DNA of 64,000 bases from NCBI RefSeq assembly GCF_016617715.1, contig NZ_CP067225.1, positions 992,001 to 1,056,000 of the forward strand. The letters are read 5' to 3'. The notes beneath the pieces are model-generated. The model was not told the origin of the DNA. It saw only the letters and a program-made list of their open reading frames with translations, and did no database searches. A program made the position numbers and the translations under genes. This document shows positions 48,106 through 57,337 of this stretch, piece after piece. The first letter of the stretch is position 1. Every line of letters begins with the position of its first letter. Source of the stretch: Paracoccus sp. MC1862. GTDB taxonomy: Bacteria; Pseudomonadota; Alphaproteobacteria; Rhodobacterales; Rhodobacteraceae.

Positions 48106-50421
48106 GTGCCGTCCTTCTCGACCACCCTGGAACAGGCGATCCATTCCGCCTTGTCGCTGGCCAACCGCCACCGCCATGAACTTGCCACGCTTGAACACCT
48201 GCTGCTGGCCCTGACCGAAGAACCCGATGCGGTGCGCGTCATGCGCGCCTGCAACGTCGATCTGGACGAATTGCGCCGGCTGCTGACCGATTTCATCGAC
48301 GATGACCTTTCGACGCTGATCACCGACGTGGACGGGTCCGAGGCGGTGCCGACCGCCGCCTTCCAGCGCGTCATCCAGCGCGCCGCCATCCACGTCCAAA
48401 GCTCGGGCCGCAGCGAAGTCACGGGCGCCAACGTGCTGGTCGCGATCTTCGCCGAACGGGAATCCAATGCCGCGTTCTTCCTGCAGGAACTCGACATGAC
48501 CCGCTATGACGCGGTGAACTTCATCGCGCATGGGGTGGCGAAGAACCCGTCCTTCTCGGAATCGCGCTCGGTCAAGGGCGCCGAGGCCGAGCAGGCACAG
48601 ACCGAGGAACGGCAGGGCAAGGAGGATTCCGCCTTGGCCAAGTATTGCGTCGATCTGAACGTCAAAGCCTCGAAGGGCGACGTGGACCCTCTGATCGGCC
48701 GCGCCGACGAGGTCGAGCGCTGCATCCAGGTCCTGTGCCGCCGCCGCAAGAACAACCCGCTGCTGGTGGGCGATCCGGGTGTGGGCAAGACCGCCATCGC
48801 CGAAGGGCTGGCGCTGAAGATCACGCGGGGCGAGACGCCGGACGTGCTGGCGGGCGCCACGATCTTCTCGCTCGACATGGGCTCGCTGCTGGCGGGCACC
48901 CGCTATCGCGGCGACTTCGAGGAACGCCTGAAGGCCGTCGTGAAGGAGCTTGAGGAGCATCCCGACGCGATCCTGTTCATCGACGAGATCCATACGGTGA
49001 TCGGCGCGGGCGCGACCTCGGGCGGCGCGATGGACGCCTCGAACCTGCTCAAGCCTGCGCTGTCGGGCGGCAAGCTGCGCTGCATGGGGTCCACGACCTA
49101 CAAGGAGTTCCGCCAGCACTTCGAGAAGGACCGCGCGCTGTCCCGCCGCTTCCAGAAGATCGACGTGAACGAGCCCTCGGTGCCCGACACGATCAAGATC
49201 CTGATGGGCCTCAAGCCCAGCTTCGAGAAGCACCACGAGCTGCGCTATACGTCCGAGGCGATCAAGACCGCGGTGGAACTCGCCTCGCGCTACATCAACG
49301 ACCGCAAGCTGCCCGACTCGGCCATCGACGTGATCGACGAGGCAGGGGCGGCCCAGCATGTCGTGGCCGAAAGCCGCCGGAAGAAGGTGATCTCGCCCAA
49401 GGAGATCGAGGCCGTCGTCGCCAAGATCGCCCGCATCCCCCCGAAAAGCGTCAGCAAGGACGACGCCGAGGTGCTGCGCGACCTTGAAAAGACGCTCAAG
49501 CGGCTGGTCTTCGGGCAGGACAACGCCATCGAGGCGCTGGCGTCGTCGATCAAGCTGGCCCGTGCGGGCCTGCGCGAGCCGGAAAAGCCCATCGGCAACT
49601 ACCTGTTCGCGGGTCCGACCGGCGTCGGCAAGACCGAGGTCGCCAAGCAGTTGGCGAACACGCTTGGGGTGGAACTGCTGCGCTTCGACATGTCGGAATA
49701 CATGGAGAAGCACGCGGTTTCCCGCCTGATCGGCGCGCCCCCCGGCTATGTAGGCTTTGACCAGGGCGGGCTGCTGACCGACGGCGTGGACCAGCATCCG
49801 CATTGCGTGCTGTTGCTCGACGAGATCGAGAAGGCGCACCCGGATGTCTACAACATCCTGCTGCAGGTCATGGACCACGGCAAGCTGACCGACCACAACG
49901 GCCGGCAGGTCGATTACCGCAACGTGATCCTGATCATGACCACCAACGCGGGCGCGGCCGACCAGGCCCGTGCGGCCATCGGCTTCGGCCGCGACCGGCG
50001 CGAGGGCGAGGACAAGGAAGCGATCGAGCGCACCTTCACGCCCGAGTTCCGCAACCGGCTTGACGCGGTGATCTCCTTCGCGCCGCTGCCGCGCGAGGTG
50101 ATCGTGCAGGTAGTCGAGAAGTTCATCCTGCAACTGGAAGCGCAGCTCATGGACCGCAACGTCCATATCGAGCTGACCTCCGAAGCCGCGAACTGGCTGG
50201 CCGAGAAAGGCTATGACGACCGGATGGGCGCGCGCCCGCTGGCCCGTGTGATCCAGGAGACGATCAAGAAGCCTCTGGCCGAGGAGCTACTGTTCGGCCG
50301 GCTGATGAAAGGCGGGATCGTCAAGGTCCGCATCGAGGACGACAAGCCCGTCTTCGACATAGAGGGGCCGTCCACGCCCCGGCTCGGCAAGGATCGTACG
50401 CCCCTGCTTACGGCCGAATGA
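48106..50421 (+). CDS. clpA: ATP-dependent Clp protease ATP-binding subunit ClpA
   Basis: This 771-aa AAA+ unfoldase feeds substrates to ClpP. It has the N-terminal Clp-N domain ([29 protein letters not shown]), the first AAA module with Walker A GDPGVGKT near 222-229, the second with GPTGVGKT near 503-511, and lacks the long middle domain of ClpB. The start is GTG 48106, with AGGAG upstream. ClpS, the usual adaptor, is not encoded in the 187 bp upstream, where clpS often lies. A strong terminator follows. Confidence 0.96.
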   Translation: MPSFSTTLEQAIHSALSLANRHRHELATLEHLLLALTEEPDAVRVMRACNVDLDELRRLLTDFIDDDLSTLITDVDGSEAVPTAAFQRVIQRAAIHVQSSGRSEVTGANVLVAIFAERESNAAFFLQELDMTRYDAVNFIAHGVAKNPSFSESRSVKGAEAEQAQTEERQGKEDSALAKYCVDLNVKASKGDVDPLIGRADEVERCIQVLCRRRKNNPLLVGDPGVGKTAIAEGLALKITRGETPDVLAGATIFSLDMGSLLAGTRYRGDFEERLKAVVKELEEHPDAILFIDEIHTVIGAGATSGGAMDASNLLKPALSGGKLRCMGSTTYKEFRQHFEKDRALSRRFQKIDVNEPSVPDTIKILMGLKPSFEKHHELRYTSEAIKTAVELASRYINDRKLPDSAIDVIDEAGAAQHVVAESRRKKVISPKEIEAVVAKIARIPPKSVSKDDAEVLRDLEKTLKRLVFGQDNAIEALASSIKLARAGLREPEKPIGNYLFAGPTGVGKTEVAKQLANTLGVELLRFDMSEYMEKHAVSRLIGAPPGYVGFDQGGLLTDGVDQHPHCVLLLDEIEKAHPDVYNILLQVMDHGKLTDHNGRQVDYRNVILIMTTNAGAADQARAAIGFGRDRREGEDKEAIERTFTPEFRNRLDAVISFAPLPREVIVQVVEKFILQLEAQLMDRNVHIELTSEAANWLAEKGYDDRMGARPLARVIQETIKKPLAEELLFGRLMKGGIVKVRIEDDKPVFDIEGPSTPRLGKDRTPLLTAE

Positions 50422-50434
50422 TGCAGATAACGGC

Positions 50435-50465
50435 AAAGGCGTCCCCCTGGGGCGCCTTTTCCTTT
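50435..50465 (+). terminator. Intrinsic terminator of clpA
   Basis: AAAGGCG and CGCCTTT, with CCCC/GGGG inside and a single bulged T, form a strong stem followed by TCCTTT. It starts 13 bp after the stop codon. Confidence 0.85.
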
Positions 50466-50495
50466 GAGACGTGATGGAGAGTTGCCAGCGCCGTC

Positions 50496-50513
50496 CTGTC
50501 ACCTCGCTGTCAT
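50496..50513 (+). promoter_or_regulatory. Pho box (PhoB-binding site) upstream of ppk2
   Basis: CTGTCAC (50496-50502) and CTGTCAT (50507-50513) are direct repeats spaced 11 bp start to start, matching the PhoB consensus of two 7-bp repeats with a 4-bp spacer. A weaker third repeat, TCTTCAT, follows at the same spacing (50518). The ppk2 ATG is 57 bp downstream. Confidence 0.75.
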
Positions 50514-50570
50514 GATTTCTTCATCGATCCATGCTTCAAGGGCCGGAATCGCCTTACAGGAAAGCGCATC

Positions 50571-51467
50571 ATGGCCTCTGACCTCGACCTGCTCACCATC
50601 GACGAAGGACTGGACGAGGATTTCGAGCTTGATCTTGAGGATGCGATGCTGCCCCTGCAGATCGCCGCTGCCTATCGCGAGATGCACCCCAGCCCGCTGC
50701 CGCGCAGCGTCTATTTCCACGACCTGCTGCGACTGCAGTCCGAACTCATCAAGCTGCAGGACTGGGTCAGCCACCACAAGGAAAAGGTCGTCGTCCTGTT
50801 CGAGGGGCGAGATTCCGCCGGCAAGGGCGGAGTCATCAAGCGCATCACCCAGCGCCTGAACCCCCGCGTGGTCCGCACCGTGGCCCTGCCCGCGCCCTCG
50901 GACCGCGAAAAGACCCAGTGGTATTTCCAGCGCTACGTCCCCCACCTGCCCGCCGGCGGCGAGATCGTGCTGTTCGACCGCAGCTGGTACAACCGCGCAG
51001 GCGTCGAGCGGGTGATGGGCTTCGCCACCGAACCCGAGGTCGAGCAGTTCTTCGACGACGTCCCCGAGTTCGAGCGGATGCTGGTCCGCTCGGGCATCCG
51101 GCTGGTGAAATACTGGTTCTCGATCACTGACGTTGAACAGCAGATGCGCTTCCTCATGCGCATCCACGACCCGCTGAAGCAGTGGAAGCTGTCGCCCATG
51201 GACCTGCAGTCCCGCATCCGGTGGGAGGCCTATACCAAGGCCAAGGAGGACATGTTCGAGCGCACCTCGATCCCCGAGGCGCCCTGGTACATCGTCCCCG
51301 GCAACGACAAGAAGCGGGCGCGGCTGAACTGCATCAGCCACCTGCTGAGTCTCATCCCCTATACCGAGGTCGAGCAGGAGACGATCACCCTGCCCGACCG
51401 CGTCTTCAACCCGGACTATGAGCGCGAGGTCCTGCCGCGCGATCTTTACGTCCCCGAACGGTACTGA
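50571..51467 (+). CDS. ppk2: Polyphosphate kinase 2
   Basis: This enzyme moves phosphate between polyphosphate and nucleotides. The 298-aa protein is a one-domain class I-like PPK2 with Walker A FEGRDSAGKGG (near 77-87, Lys85), Walker B-like EIVLFDRSWYNRAGVERVMGF, and the lid RLVKYWFSITDVEQQMRF. Class I enzymes mainly make GTP or ATP from polyP, but the direction cannot be told from sequence. The start has AGGAAAG upstream. A Pho box suggests induction by phosphate limitation. Confidence 0.93.
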   Translation: MASDLDLLTIDEGLDEDFELDLEDAMLPLQIAAAYREMHPSPLPRSVYFHDLLRLQSELIKLQDWVSHHKEKVVVLFEGRDSAGKGGVIKRITQRLNPRVVRTVALPAPSDREKTQWYFQRYVPHLPAGGEIVLFDRSWYNRAGVERVMGFATEPEVEQFFDDVPEFERMLVRSGIRLVKYWFSITDVEQQMRFLMRIHDPLKQWKLSPMDLQSRIRWEAYTKAKEDMFERTSIPEAPWYIVPGNDKKRARLNCISHLLSLIPYTEVEQETITLPDRVFNPDYEREVLPRDLYVPERY

Positions 51468-51472
51468 AAACC

Positions 51473-51790
51473 ATGGCCAAGGCTTACTGGATCGCCCATG
51501 TGACCATCGACGACCTTGACGCCTATCAGGCCTATCGACAGGCGAACGCGGCGGCCTTCGCAAAATACGGCGGGCGCTTCCTCGTTCGCGGCGGCCCGCA
51601 GACGGTGATGGAGGGCGCCGTCCGCCCACGCGCGGTGGTGATCGAGTTTCCCTCGATGAAGGCCGCGCAGGATTGCTACCGCAGCCCGGAATACCAAGCG
51701 GCCTTGGCATTGCGGCAACCTGTCAGCACCGCAGACCTGATCATCGTCGAGGGGCATGACGAGCCGAAGATCTCTGACAAAAGCGACTGA
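51473..51790 (+). CDS. DUF1330 domain protein
   Basis: A 105-aa protein with the DUF1330 (dimeric alpha-beta barrel) pattern: MAKAYWIAHVTIDDLDAYQAYRQANAAAFAKYGGRFLVRGG, then VVIEFPSMKAAQDCYRSPEYQAAL and STADLIIVEG. It starts 5 bp after the ppk2 stop, so it may belong to the same Pho-controlled unit. Members of the family are mostly uncharacterised. Confidence 0.88.
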   Translation: MAKAYWIAHVTIDDLDAYQAYRQANAAAFAKYGGRFLVRGGPQTVMEGAVRPRAVVIEFPSMKAAQDCYRSPEYQAALALRQPVSTADLIIVEGHDEPKISDKSD

Positions 51791-51801
51791 TCTTATTTAA
51801 C

Positions 51802-51830
51802 TTGCGCCGGATGGAACCGGACCTGATAAT
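51802..51830 (+). promoter_or_regulatory. Sigma70-type promoter giving a probable leaderless mRNA
   Basis: TTGCGC (51802-51807) and GATAAT (51825-51830) have an exact 17-bp spacer. Transcription would be expected to start about 7 bp downstream, at or next to the ATG at 51837. Confidence 0.6.
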
Positions 51831-51836
51831 CCCCCC

Positions 51837-52286
51837 ATGTTCCGTAGCCTTCTGCCTCGCCTGTTGGGAGAAACCCCGCCCGACGCCACTCTTTCGCATG
51901 ATGATGCGGAGGTCGCGATCGCAGCGCTTCTGGTGCGCATCGCCCGCGCCGACAATCATTACGGCAAGGATGAGCGCAGGCATATCGATGCCCTGCTGGC
52001 ACGCCGCCGCGGGTTGTCCGAGGCCGATGCCGCCGACCGCCGCGCCGCGGCCGAGATGGTCGAGGCCGAGGCGCCCGACACCGTCCGCTTCACCCGCGCC
52101 ATCAAGGACCGCATCCCGCTGGACGAGCGGGCCGAGGTCATCGGCGACATGTGGGAAATCGCGCTCTCCGACGGGAAGCGTTCGGCCGACGAGGACGCGG
52201 CGATCAGGCTTGCCGCAAGCCTTCTGGGCGTGACGGATGTCGAAAGCGCAAGGATGCGGCAGAAAGTGACGCAGTCTGCCCGCTGA
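51837..52286 (+). CDS. TerB-like (tellurite-resistance family) protein
   Basis: A 149-aa all-helical protein with TerB features: EVAIAALLVRIARADNHYGKDERRHIDALLARRRGL in the first helix pair, with acidic residues likely binding metal, and the second DERAEVIGDMWEIALSDGKRSADEDAAIRLAASLLGV, which repeats the D-G-x-x-x-x-x-E pattern. No ribosome site is visible before ATG 51837, and a good -10 lies 6 bp upstream, so translation may be leaderless. Function in most bacteria carrying a lone TerB domain is unknown. Confidence 0.82.
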   Translation: MFRSLLPRLLGETPPDATLSHDDAEVAIAALLVRIARADNHYGKDERRHIDALLARRRGLSEADAADRRAAAEMVEAEAPDTVRFTRAIKDRIPLDERAEVIGDMWEIALSDGKRSADEDAAIRLAASLLGVTDVESARMRQKVTQSAR

Positions 52287-52349
52287 GGCCAGCCCGCCCT
52301 TGACGACATCGTTGCAATCCGTTGCCGATTTGCGCCAGATGCACGGATC

Positions 52350-53177
52350 ATGACTGCCGATCTCTCCGCCCCACAGCCCGGCCCGCCGGGACATGCTGCC
52401 CTGGCGGCGGCTGCCCCGGTCATCCAGATCCGCGGGCTGCACAAGTCCTATGGCTCGCTGCAGGTGCTGAAGGGCGTGGACATGACCGCGCCGCGCGGCC
52501 ATGTGGTGACGCTGATCGGCTCCTCCGGGTCCGGGAAATCCACGCTGCTGCGCTGCTGCAACCTGCTGGAAATCAGCCAGGCGGGCGAGGTGGTGATCGA
52601 GGGCGAGCCGGTCCGCTGGACCGGCGCCGGCCCCGACCGCCAGCCCGCCGACCGGGCGCAGGTGCGGCGGCTGCGGACGAACCTGTCGATGGTGTTCCAG
52701 CAGTTCAACCTGTGGTCCCACATGACCATCCTGCAGAACGTGATGGAGGCGCCGCTGACCGCGCTGGGCCAGCCTGCAGCACAAGTCGAGGCGCGGGCGC
52801 GCAAGCTGCTGGACAAGGTCGGCATCGGCGACAAGGCCGACGCCTGGCCCGCCCAGTTGTCAGGGGGCCAGCAGCAGCGCGCCGCCATCGCCCGCGCCTT
52901 GTGCATGGAACCCCGCGCCCTGCTGTTCGACGAGCCGACCAGCGCGCTCGACCCCGAATTGCAGCAGGAGGTCGTCAGGGTGATCAAGGATCTTGCGGGT
53001 GAGCATCGGACGATGATCCTCGTGACCCATGACATGCGGCTGGCCGCCGATGTCAGCGACCATGTCGTGTTCCTGCACCAGGGCCGGATCGAGGAGGAAG
53101 GCCCGCCCGACCAGATTTTCCGCGCAGCCCGGACGGACCGGCTGCGCCAATTCCTCAGCGCCACCGCAAGCGCCTGA
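52350..53177 (+). CDS. Polar amino acid ABC transporter, ATP-binding protein
   Basis: The 275-aa ATPase of a HisP/ArtP/OccP-type importer has Walker A GSSGSGKST (57-65), Q-loop MVFQQFNLW, signature LSGGQQQR and Walker B LLFDEPTSALDPEL. A Pro/Ala-rich N-terminal extension of about 23 residues precedes the usual start. It heads a five-gene operon with a binding protein, two permeases and a glutamine-synthetase-family ligase. Confidence 0.93.
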   Translation: MTADLSAPQPGPPGHAALAAAAPVIQIRGLHKSYGSLQVLKGVDMTAPRGHVVTLIGSSGSGKSTLLRCCNLLEISQAGEVVIEGEPVRWTGAGPDRQPADRAQVRRLRTNLSMVFQQFNLWSHMTILQNVMEAPLTALGQPAAQVEARARKLLDKVGIGDKADAWPAQLSGGQQQRAAIARALCMEPRALLFDEPTSALDPELQQEVVRVIKDLAGEHRTMILVTHDMRLAADVSDHVVFLHQGRIEEEGPPDQIFRAARTDRLRQFLSATASA

Positions 53178-53196
53178 GCACCAACGGGAGACTGCC

Positions 53197-53976
53197 ATGA
53201 AGAACCTGCTGATCGCCGCCGCCGTGCTGGCCCTGAGCGCGGGCGCGACCCTCGCCGAGCCGCTGCGGATGGGCACCGAAGGCGCCTATCCTCCCTACAA
53301 CTTCGTCAATGAAAACGGCCAGGTGGACGGCTTCGAGATCGAGCTGGGCAATGAATTGTGCAAGCGTATCGGCGCCGAATGCACCTGGGTCCGCAATGAC
53401 TGGGACTCGATCATTCCGAACCTCGTCAGCGGCAACTACGACACGATCATGGCGGGAATGAACATCACCGACGAACGCCGCCAGTCCATCGCCTTTTCCG
53501 ACGCCTACACCCCACCGCCGCCCTCGGCCTATCTGGCTCTGACGCCCGACGTTGACGTGACCGGCATCGTGGCCGCGCAGACCAACACCATCCAGGCGGG
53601 CTATGTGGCCGAATCCGGTGCCACGCTGGTCGAGTTCGCCACCGGCGAGGAAGCCATTGCCGCCGTCCGCAACGGCGAGGCCGACGCCGTCTTCGCCGAC
53701 CGCGACTTCCTTGTGCCTTTCGAGCGCGACTCGGACGATCTCGTGTGGATCGAGGGCAAGGACCGCGTCGTCGTGGGCGAGGGCCTGGGCATCGGGATGC
53801 GCCAGTCGGACACCGAGCTGAAGGCCCGCTTCGACAAGGCCATCGCGGACATGAAGGCCGACGGCTCGCTGGACGCGCTGATCGTCAAGTGGCTGGGCGC
53901 CGAGGCCAAGACCTTCGCCGGCATCGCAGCTGAGGGTGCCGCCACGGACGCGGCGCCCGCCGCTGCGTCGAACTGA
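53197..53976 (+). CDS. ABC transporter periplasmic amino-acid-binding protein
   Basis: The 259-aa protein has a signal peptide (MKNLLIAAAVLALSAGATLA) and the PBP2 fold with LRMGTEGAYPPYNFVNENGQVDGFEIELGNELCKRI, and NLVSGNYDTIMAGMNITDERRQSIAFSDAY with an Arg that contacts the ligand carboxylate. The C-terminus has an Ala-rich tail. Similarity to lysine/arginine/ornithine- or histidine-binding proteins suggests a basic amino acid or opine ligand, but the ligand cannot be fixed. ATG 53197 has GGGAG upstream. Confidence 0.92.
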   Translation: MKNLLIAAAVLALSAGATLAEPLRMGTEGAYPPYNFVNENGQVDGFEIELGNELCKRIGAECTWVRNDWDSIIPNLVSGNYDTIMAGMNITDERRQSIAFSDAYTPPPPSAYLALTPDVDVTGIVAAQTNTIQAGYVAESGATLVEFATGEEAIAAVRNGEADAVFADRDFLVPFERDSDDLVWIEGKDRVVVGEGLGIGMRQSDTELKARFDKAIADMKADGSLDALIVKWLGAEAKTFAGIAAEGAATDAAPAAASN

Positions 53977-54025
53977 CCCGCTGATGGGACCGCCGTCCTG
54001 ATCCGGACGGCGGCCTGCACCCGCC

Positions 54026-54904
54026 ATGTTCGCCATCTGCGCCGACCCGAAGGCCCTCGAAGGGCTCGCCTGGATGCTGTGCTACCTCACCTCGGGGACG
54101 CACATGCTGTTCTATGCGTCCTTCGGAACGGTGCTGGGGCTGCTGGCCGTGACCACGCCGCTGGCGCTGCTGCTGGGGTTCCTCGGCGCGCTGGCCGCAC
54201 GATCCCACGCAGCGCCTCTGCGCTGGATCGGGCAGACCTATGCGGCCATCGTGCGCGGCGTGCCGGACGTGGTGTTCTTCCTCTTCGTCCCCATCGCGCT
54301 GGATCAGGGGATCGAGTGGCTGCGCTCGCGTTTTCTCTGCGATCCCTCGGTGCCGGTGCGGCAGGGCAACGAGTTCGTCGTCTGCCCCGCCGCCAAGATG
54401 CCGCTGTCCACCAGCGCCGAATGGGTGCATGACCTTTACGGCATCGCGCTGGCCATCGCGGCCTTCGCCTTCGTCTTCGGCGCCTTCGCGGCGAACGTGC
54501 TTTACGGCGCCATGAAGGCCGTGCCGCAGACCCAGCTTGAAACGGCAGAGGCTTACGGCATGTCCCCGCGCCAGATCAACCGGCGCATCCTGATCCCGCA
54601 GATGTGGACCTATGCTCTGCCGGGCCTGTCGAACCTGTGGATGATCCTCATCAAGGCCACGCCGCTGCTGTTCCTGCTGGGGGTCGAGGACATCGTCTAC
54701 TGGGCGCGGGAACTCGGCGGGACCAAGACCACGACCTTCGCCTATCCGCATGGCGACTGGAGGGTGTGGTATTTCCTGGCGCTGCTGGTCTTCTACCTTG
54801 GCATGACCTGGATTTCCCAGCGCCTGATCGACCGGCTGGCGTCGCGCCTGTCGCGGGGGCAGGCCACCATGGCGGGTGAGGCGATGCGGAAGGCCCCCGC
54901 ATGA
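54026..54904 (+). CDS. ABC transporter permease (HisM/HisQ class), first
   Basis: The 292-aa permease has the conserved inner-membrane domain with IGQTYAAIVRGVPDVVFFLFVPIALD, a periplasmic-loop insertion of about 45 residues (LCDPSVPVRQGNEFVVCPAAKMP with two Cys), and the EAA coupling motif region TAEAYGMSPRQINRRILIPQMW. It is longer than the usual 230 aa because of this insertion. The stop overlaps the next permease start as ATGA. Confidence 0.9.
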   Translation: MFAICADPKALEGLAWMLCYLTSGTHMLFYASFGTVLGLLAVTTPLALLLGFLGALAARSHAAPLRWIGQTYAAIVRGVPDVVFFLFVPIALDQGIEWLRSRFLCDPSVPVRQGNEFVVCPAAKMPLSTSAEWVHDLYGIALAIAAFAFVFGAFAANVLYGAMKAVPQTQLETAEAYGMSPRQINRRILIPQMWTYALPGLSNLWMILIKATPLLFLLGVEDIVYWARELGGTKTTTFAYPHGDWRVWYFLALLVFYLGMTWISQRLIDRLASRLSRGQATMAGEAMRKAPA

Positions 54905-55728
54905 ACCAGTGCCTGCAGACCATCTCCGACTACGGGCTGCGGTCCATCGGGATCGGGGAACGGCTGCTCCCGCGCAGCGACTTCACGCTCTGCCAGCAGT
55001 TCACGCTGATCGGCTCGGGGCTGATCTGGAACCTTTACTTCGCCATCCTGTCGCTCGGCTTCGGCTTCGTGCTGGCGAATGCGCTGGCGCTGGCCAAAGC
55101 CAGCCCGAACCCTTGGCTACGGAAGCCTGCCGAGGGCTTCATCTTCGTCTTCCGCGGCAGTCCGCTGTTCATCCAGTTCTTCCTGGCCTATTCGGCGCTG
55201 GTGCTGCTGCCGCGCGACGGGCTGTCCTTCCTGGGCCTGACGCTGCCGACAGGCTGGCTGACCCGCGCCTGGGCGGGGGCGCTGATCGTCCTGACGCTGA
55301 ACACCGCCGCCTATTCGGCCCAGATCTTCCACGGCGCCCTGCGCAACGTCCCCAAGGGCGACCTCGAGGCTGCAGACGCCTATGGTCTGACTGGCTGGAA
55401 GCGGTTCCGCCGCATCGTCTGGCCCACGATGATGCGGCTGGCGTGGCCCTCCTACACCAACGAGGCGATCTTCCTCTTCCATGCCACGACGCTGGTCTTC
55501 TTCTCGGCCTTCCCGGCGATCCAGCAGAAAGGCGACAGCCTGTATTACGCCAGCTATTTCGCCGACAAGACCTTCAACCCCTTTGTGGCCTATCCCATCG
55601 TGGCGGGCTATTTCATCCTCCTGACCCTGTGCCTGATCGGGCTTTTTGGGGTCGTCAACCGGCGGCTGAATCGCCATCTGCCGGGCGCGGCCAAGCGGCT
55701 GCGCTATCGGCCGAAACTTATCAGGTGA
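54901..55728 (+). CDS. ABC transporter permease (HisM/HisQ class), second
   Basis: The 275-aa permease has the FVFRGSPLFIQFFLAYSALVL segment and the EAA motif DLEAADAYGLTGWKRFRRIVWPTMMRLAWPSYTNEAIFLFHATTLVFFSA, typical of the polar amino-acid permease class. Its start overlaps the first permease (ATGA), so both are made in balance. It lies 4 bp before the ligase gene. Confidence 0.92.
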   Translation: MNQCLQTISDYGLRSIGIGERLLPRSDFTLCQQFTLIGSGLIWNLYFAILSLGFGFVLANALALAKASPNPWLRKPAEGFIFVFRGSPLFIQFFLAYSALVLLPRDGLSFLGLTLPTGWLTRAWAGALIVLTLNTAAYSAQIFHGALRNVPKGDLEAADAYGLTGWKRFRRIVWPTMMRLAWPSYTNEAIFLFHATTLVFFSAFPAIQQKGDSLYYASYFADKTFNPFVAYPIVAGYFILLTLCLIGLFGVVNRRLNRHLPGAAKRLRYRPKLIR

Positions 55729-55732
55729 TATC

Positions 55733-57067
55733 ATGGACTGGCTGAGGGATCATCCGGAGGTCAAGACGATCCGCGTGGCGGCATCCGATCTGAACGGCGT
55801 TGCCCGCGGCAAGCGGGTGCCCGCGCGCTTTGCCGACAAGCTGCTGACCGAAGGCACCAAGTTCCCCTATTCCGTCCTGAACATGGACATCTGGGGCGAG
55901 GACGTCGAGGACAGCCCCCTGGTCTTCCAGGCGGGCGATCCGGACGGGCTGCTGATGCCGACGGAACGCGGCTTCATGCCGATGCCTTGGCTGGACGCGC
56001 CCACGGGGCTGCTGCCCTTGTGGATGTTCCACCCGGACGGGCGGCCCTATGACGGCTGCCCGCGGCAGGCGCTCGCCCGCGTCGCGGACCGCTACAAGGC
56101 CGCGGGGCTGACGCCTGTGGTCGCGACCGAGCTTGAGTTCTTCCTGATCGACGACAGCAAGTTCGGCGAGTTGCAGGTGCCGCCCTCGCCACGGTCCGGC
56201 AAGCGGCGGACGGGTGCGGAAACCCTGTCGCTGCGGGCGCTGGACGCCTTCGACCGCTTCTTCACCCAGCTTTACGACAGTTGCGAGGCGATGGACATTC
56301 CCGCCGACACCGCGATTTCCGAGGCGGCGCCGGGACAGTTCGAGATCAACCTGATGCACCAGCCCGACCCGCTGAAGGCGGCGGACGATGCCTGGCTGTT
56401 CAAGATGCTGGTCAAGGGAATCGCTCGCCGCTTCGGCTTTGCGGGTTCCTTCATGGCCAAGCCTTACGAGCTTTTCAACGGCAACGGGATGCACATGCAT
56501 TTCTCGGTCCTCGATGCCGAGGGGAACAACATCTTCGACGACGGAACGGAGGCCGGTTCGGCCATGCTGCGCCATGCCGTCGCGGGCTGCCTGAGGGCGA
56601 TGCCGGGGTCCACGCTGCTGTTCGCGCCGCATGAGAACAGCTACGACCGGCTGGTGCCGAACGCCCATGCACCCACCGGCATCGGCTGGGCTTATGAGAA
56701 CCGGACCTCGGCCATCCGCATCCCTTCCTCCCACCCAAGGGCGCGGCGGATCGAGCATCGGACGCCCGGCGGCGACGTGAACCCCTATCTGACCGTGGCG
56801 GCCATCCTCGGGGCCGCGCTGAACGGGATCGAGGACCGGCTGGACTGTCCGCCCCCCATCACCGGCAACGCCTATGACCATGACCTTGAGCAGTTGCCGG
56901 GGTCATGGGCCGCGGCCATCGACCGCTTCGGCAGGTGCCCGGACATCAAGCGCATCTTCTCGCAGCACCTGATCGACAACCTGCTGATGACCAAGCGGCA
57001 GGAACTGCATTACATGGCCGAACTGTCGGACGCAGAGACGATCGAACTGTATCTGGATACGGTCTGA
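55733..57067 (+). CDS. Glutamine synthetase-family ligase
   Basis: The 444-aa protein has the GS catalytic domain: ATELEFFLIDD, EAAPGQFEINL, FMAKPYELFNGNGMHMHFSVLD (ATP/metal), APHENSYDRLVPNAHAPTG and EHRTPGGDVNPYLTVAAILGA. It resembles the gamma-glutamylpolyamine synthetase (PuuA) and related GS-like ligases more than housekeeping GlnA. Being last in an amino-acid ABC operon suggests it gamma-glutamylates an imported amine or amino acid, but this is an inference from context. Confidence 0.85.
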   Translation: MDWLRDHPEVKTIRVAASDLNGVARGKRVPARFADKLLTEGTKFPYSVLNMDIWGEDVEDSPLVFQAGDPDGLLMPTERGFMPMPWLDAPTGLLPLWMFHPDGRPYDGCPRQALARVADRYKAAGLTPVVATELEFFLIDDSKFGELQVPPSPRSGKRRTGAETLSLRALDAFDRFFTQLYDSCEAMDIPADTAISEAAPGQFEINLMHQPDPLKAADDAWLFKMLVKGIARRFGFAGSFMAKPYELFNGNGMHMHFSVLDAEGNNIFDDGTEAGSAMLRHAVAGCLRAMPGSTLLFAPHENSYDRLVPNAHAPTGIGWAYENRTSAIRIPSSHPRARRIEHRTPGGDVNPYLTVAAILGAALNGIEDRLDCPPPITGNAYDHDLEQLPGSWAAAIDRFGRCPDIKRIFSQHLIDNLLMTKRQELHYMAELSDAETIELYLDTV

Positions 57068-57120
57068 GCCCTGCCGGGCAGAGCAGTCTCGATGGCAAGG
57101 GCGCAGGCCATTCGCCTCAA

Positions 57121-57146
57121 CTTGTCCGCTGGAACCTGCGGACAAG
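57121..57146 (+). terminator. Hairpin after the ABC-ligase operon
   Basis: CTTGTCCGC and GCGGACAAG form a perfect 9-bp stem with an 8-nt loop, 54 bp after the ligase stop. There is no T-tract. Confidence 0.5.
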
Positions 57147-57246
57147 GGTGAACCACCGGCGCAGGTGCCCCCAACAGTATCGTGACCTGACACCATGGCC
57201 ATCTGCGATGGAGGACTTGCAGCGCCATGGGTACCAAGCCGGTATG

Positions 57247-57254
57247 TTTCAGAA
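57247..57254. repeat. Left target-site duplication of the IS1595 transposon
   Basis: TTTCAGAA lies directly before the left terminal inverted repeat and matches 60711-60718 exactly. IS1595-family elements make 8-bp duplications. Confidence 0.93.
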
Positions 57255-57278
57255 GGGGACTATATAGATAACTAGCCA
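57255..57278 (+). repeat. Left terminal inverted repeat of the IS1595 transposon
   Basis: A 24-bp end starting GGGGACTATATAG and finishing CTAGCCA. It matches the complement of the right end (60687-60710) at 20 of 24 positions. Confidence 0.92.
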
Positions 57279-57286
57279 AATTTCGC

Positions 57287-57315
57287 TTGGCGGTCGTGGC
57301 TAGCTAGATTATAAA
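57287..57315 (+). promoter_or_regulatory. Strong sigma70-type promoter of the IS1595 transposase
   Basis: TTGGCG (57287-57292) and TATAAA (57310-57315) have an exact 17-bp spacer, inside the left end of the element. A start near 57322 is expected, and AAGGAG then precedes the ATG at 57338. Confidence 0.65.
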
Positions 57316-57337
57316 GGTTCCAGAAGGAGCCCGTGCC

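Noticed and set aside
47959..50166. 735-aa open frame antisense to clpA
   Set aside because: A shadow frame opposite a fully conserved gene, with no start signals or domains.
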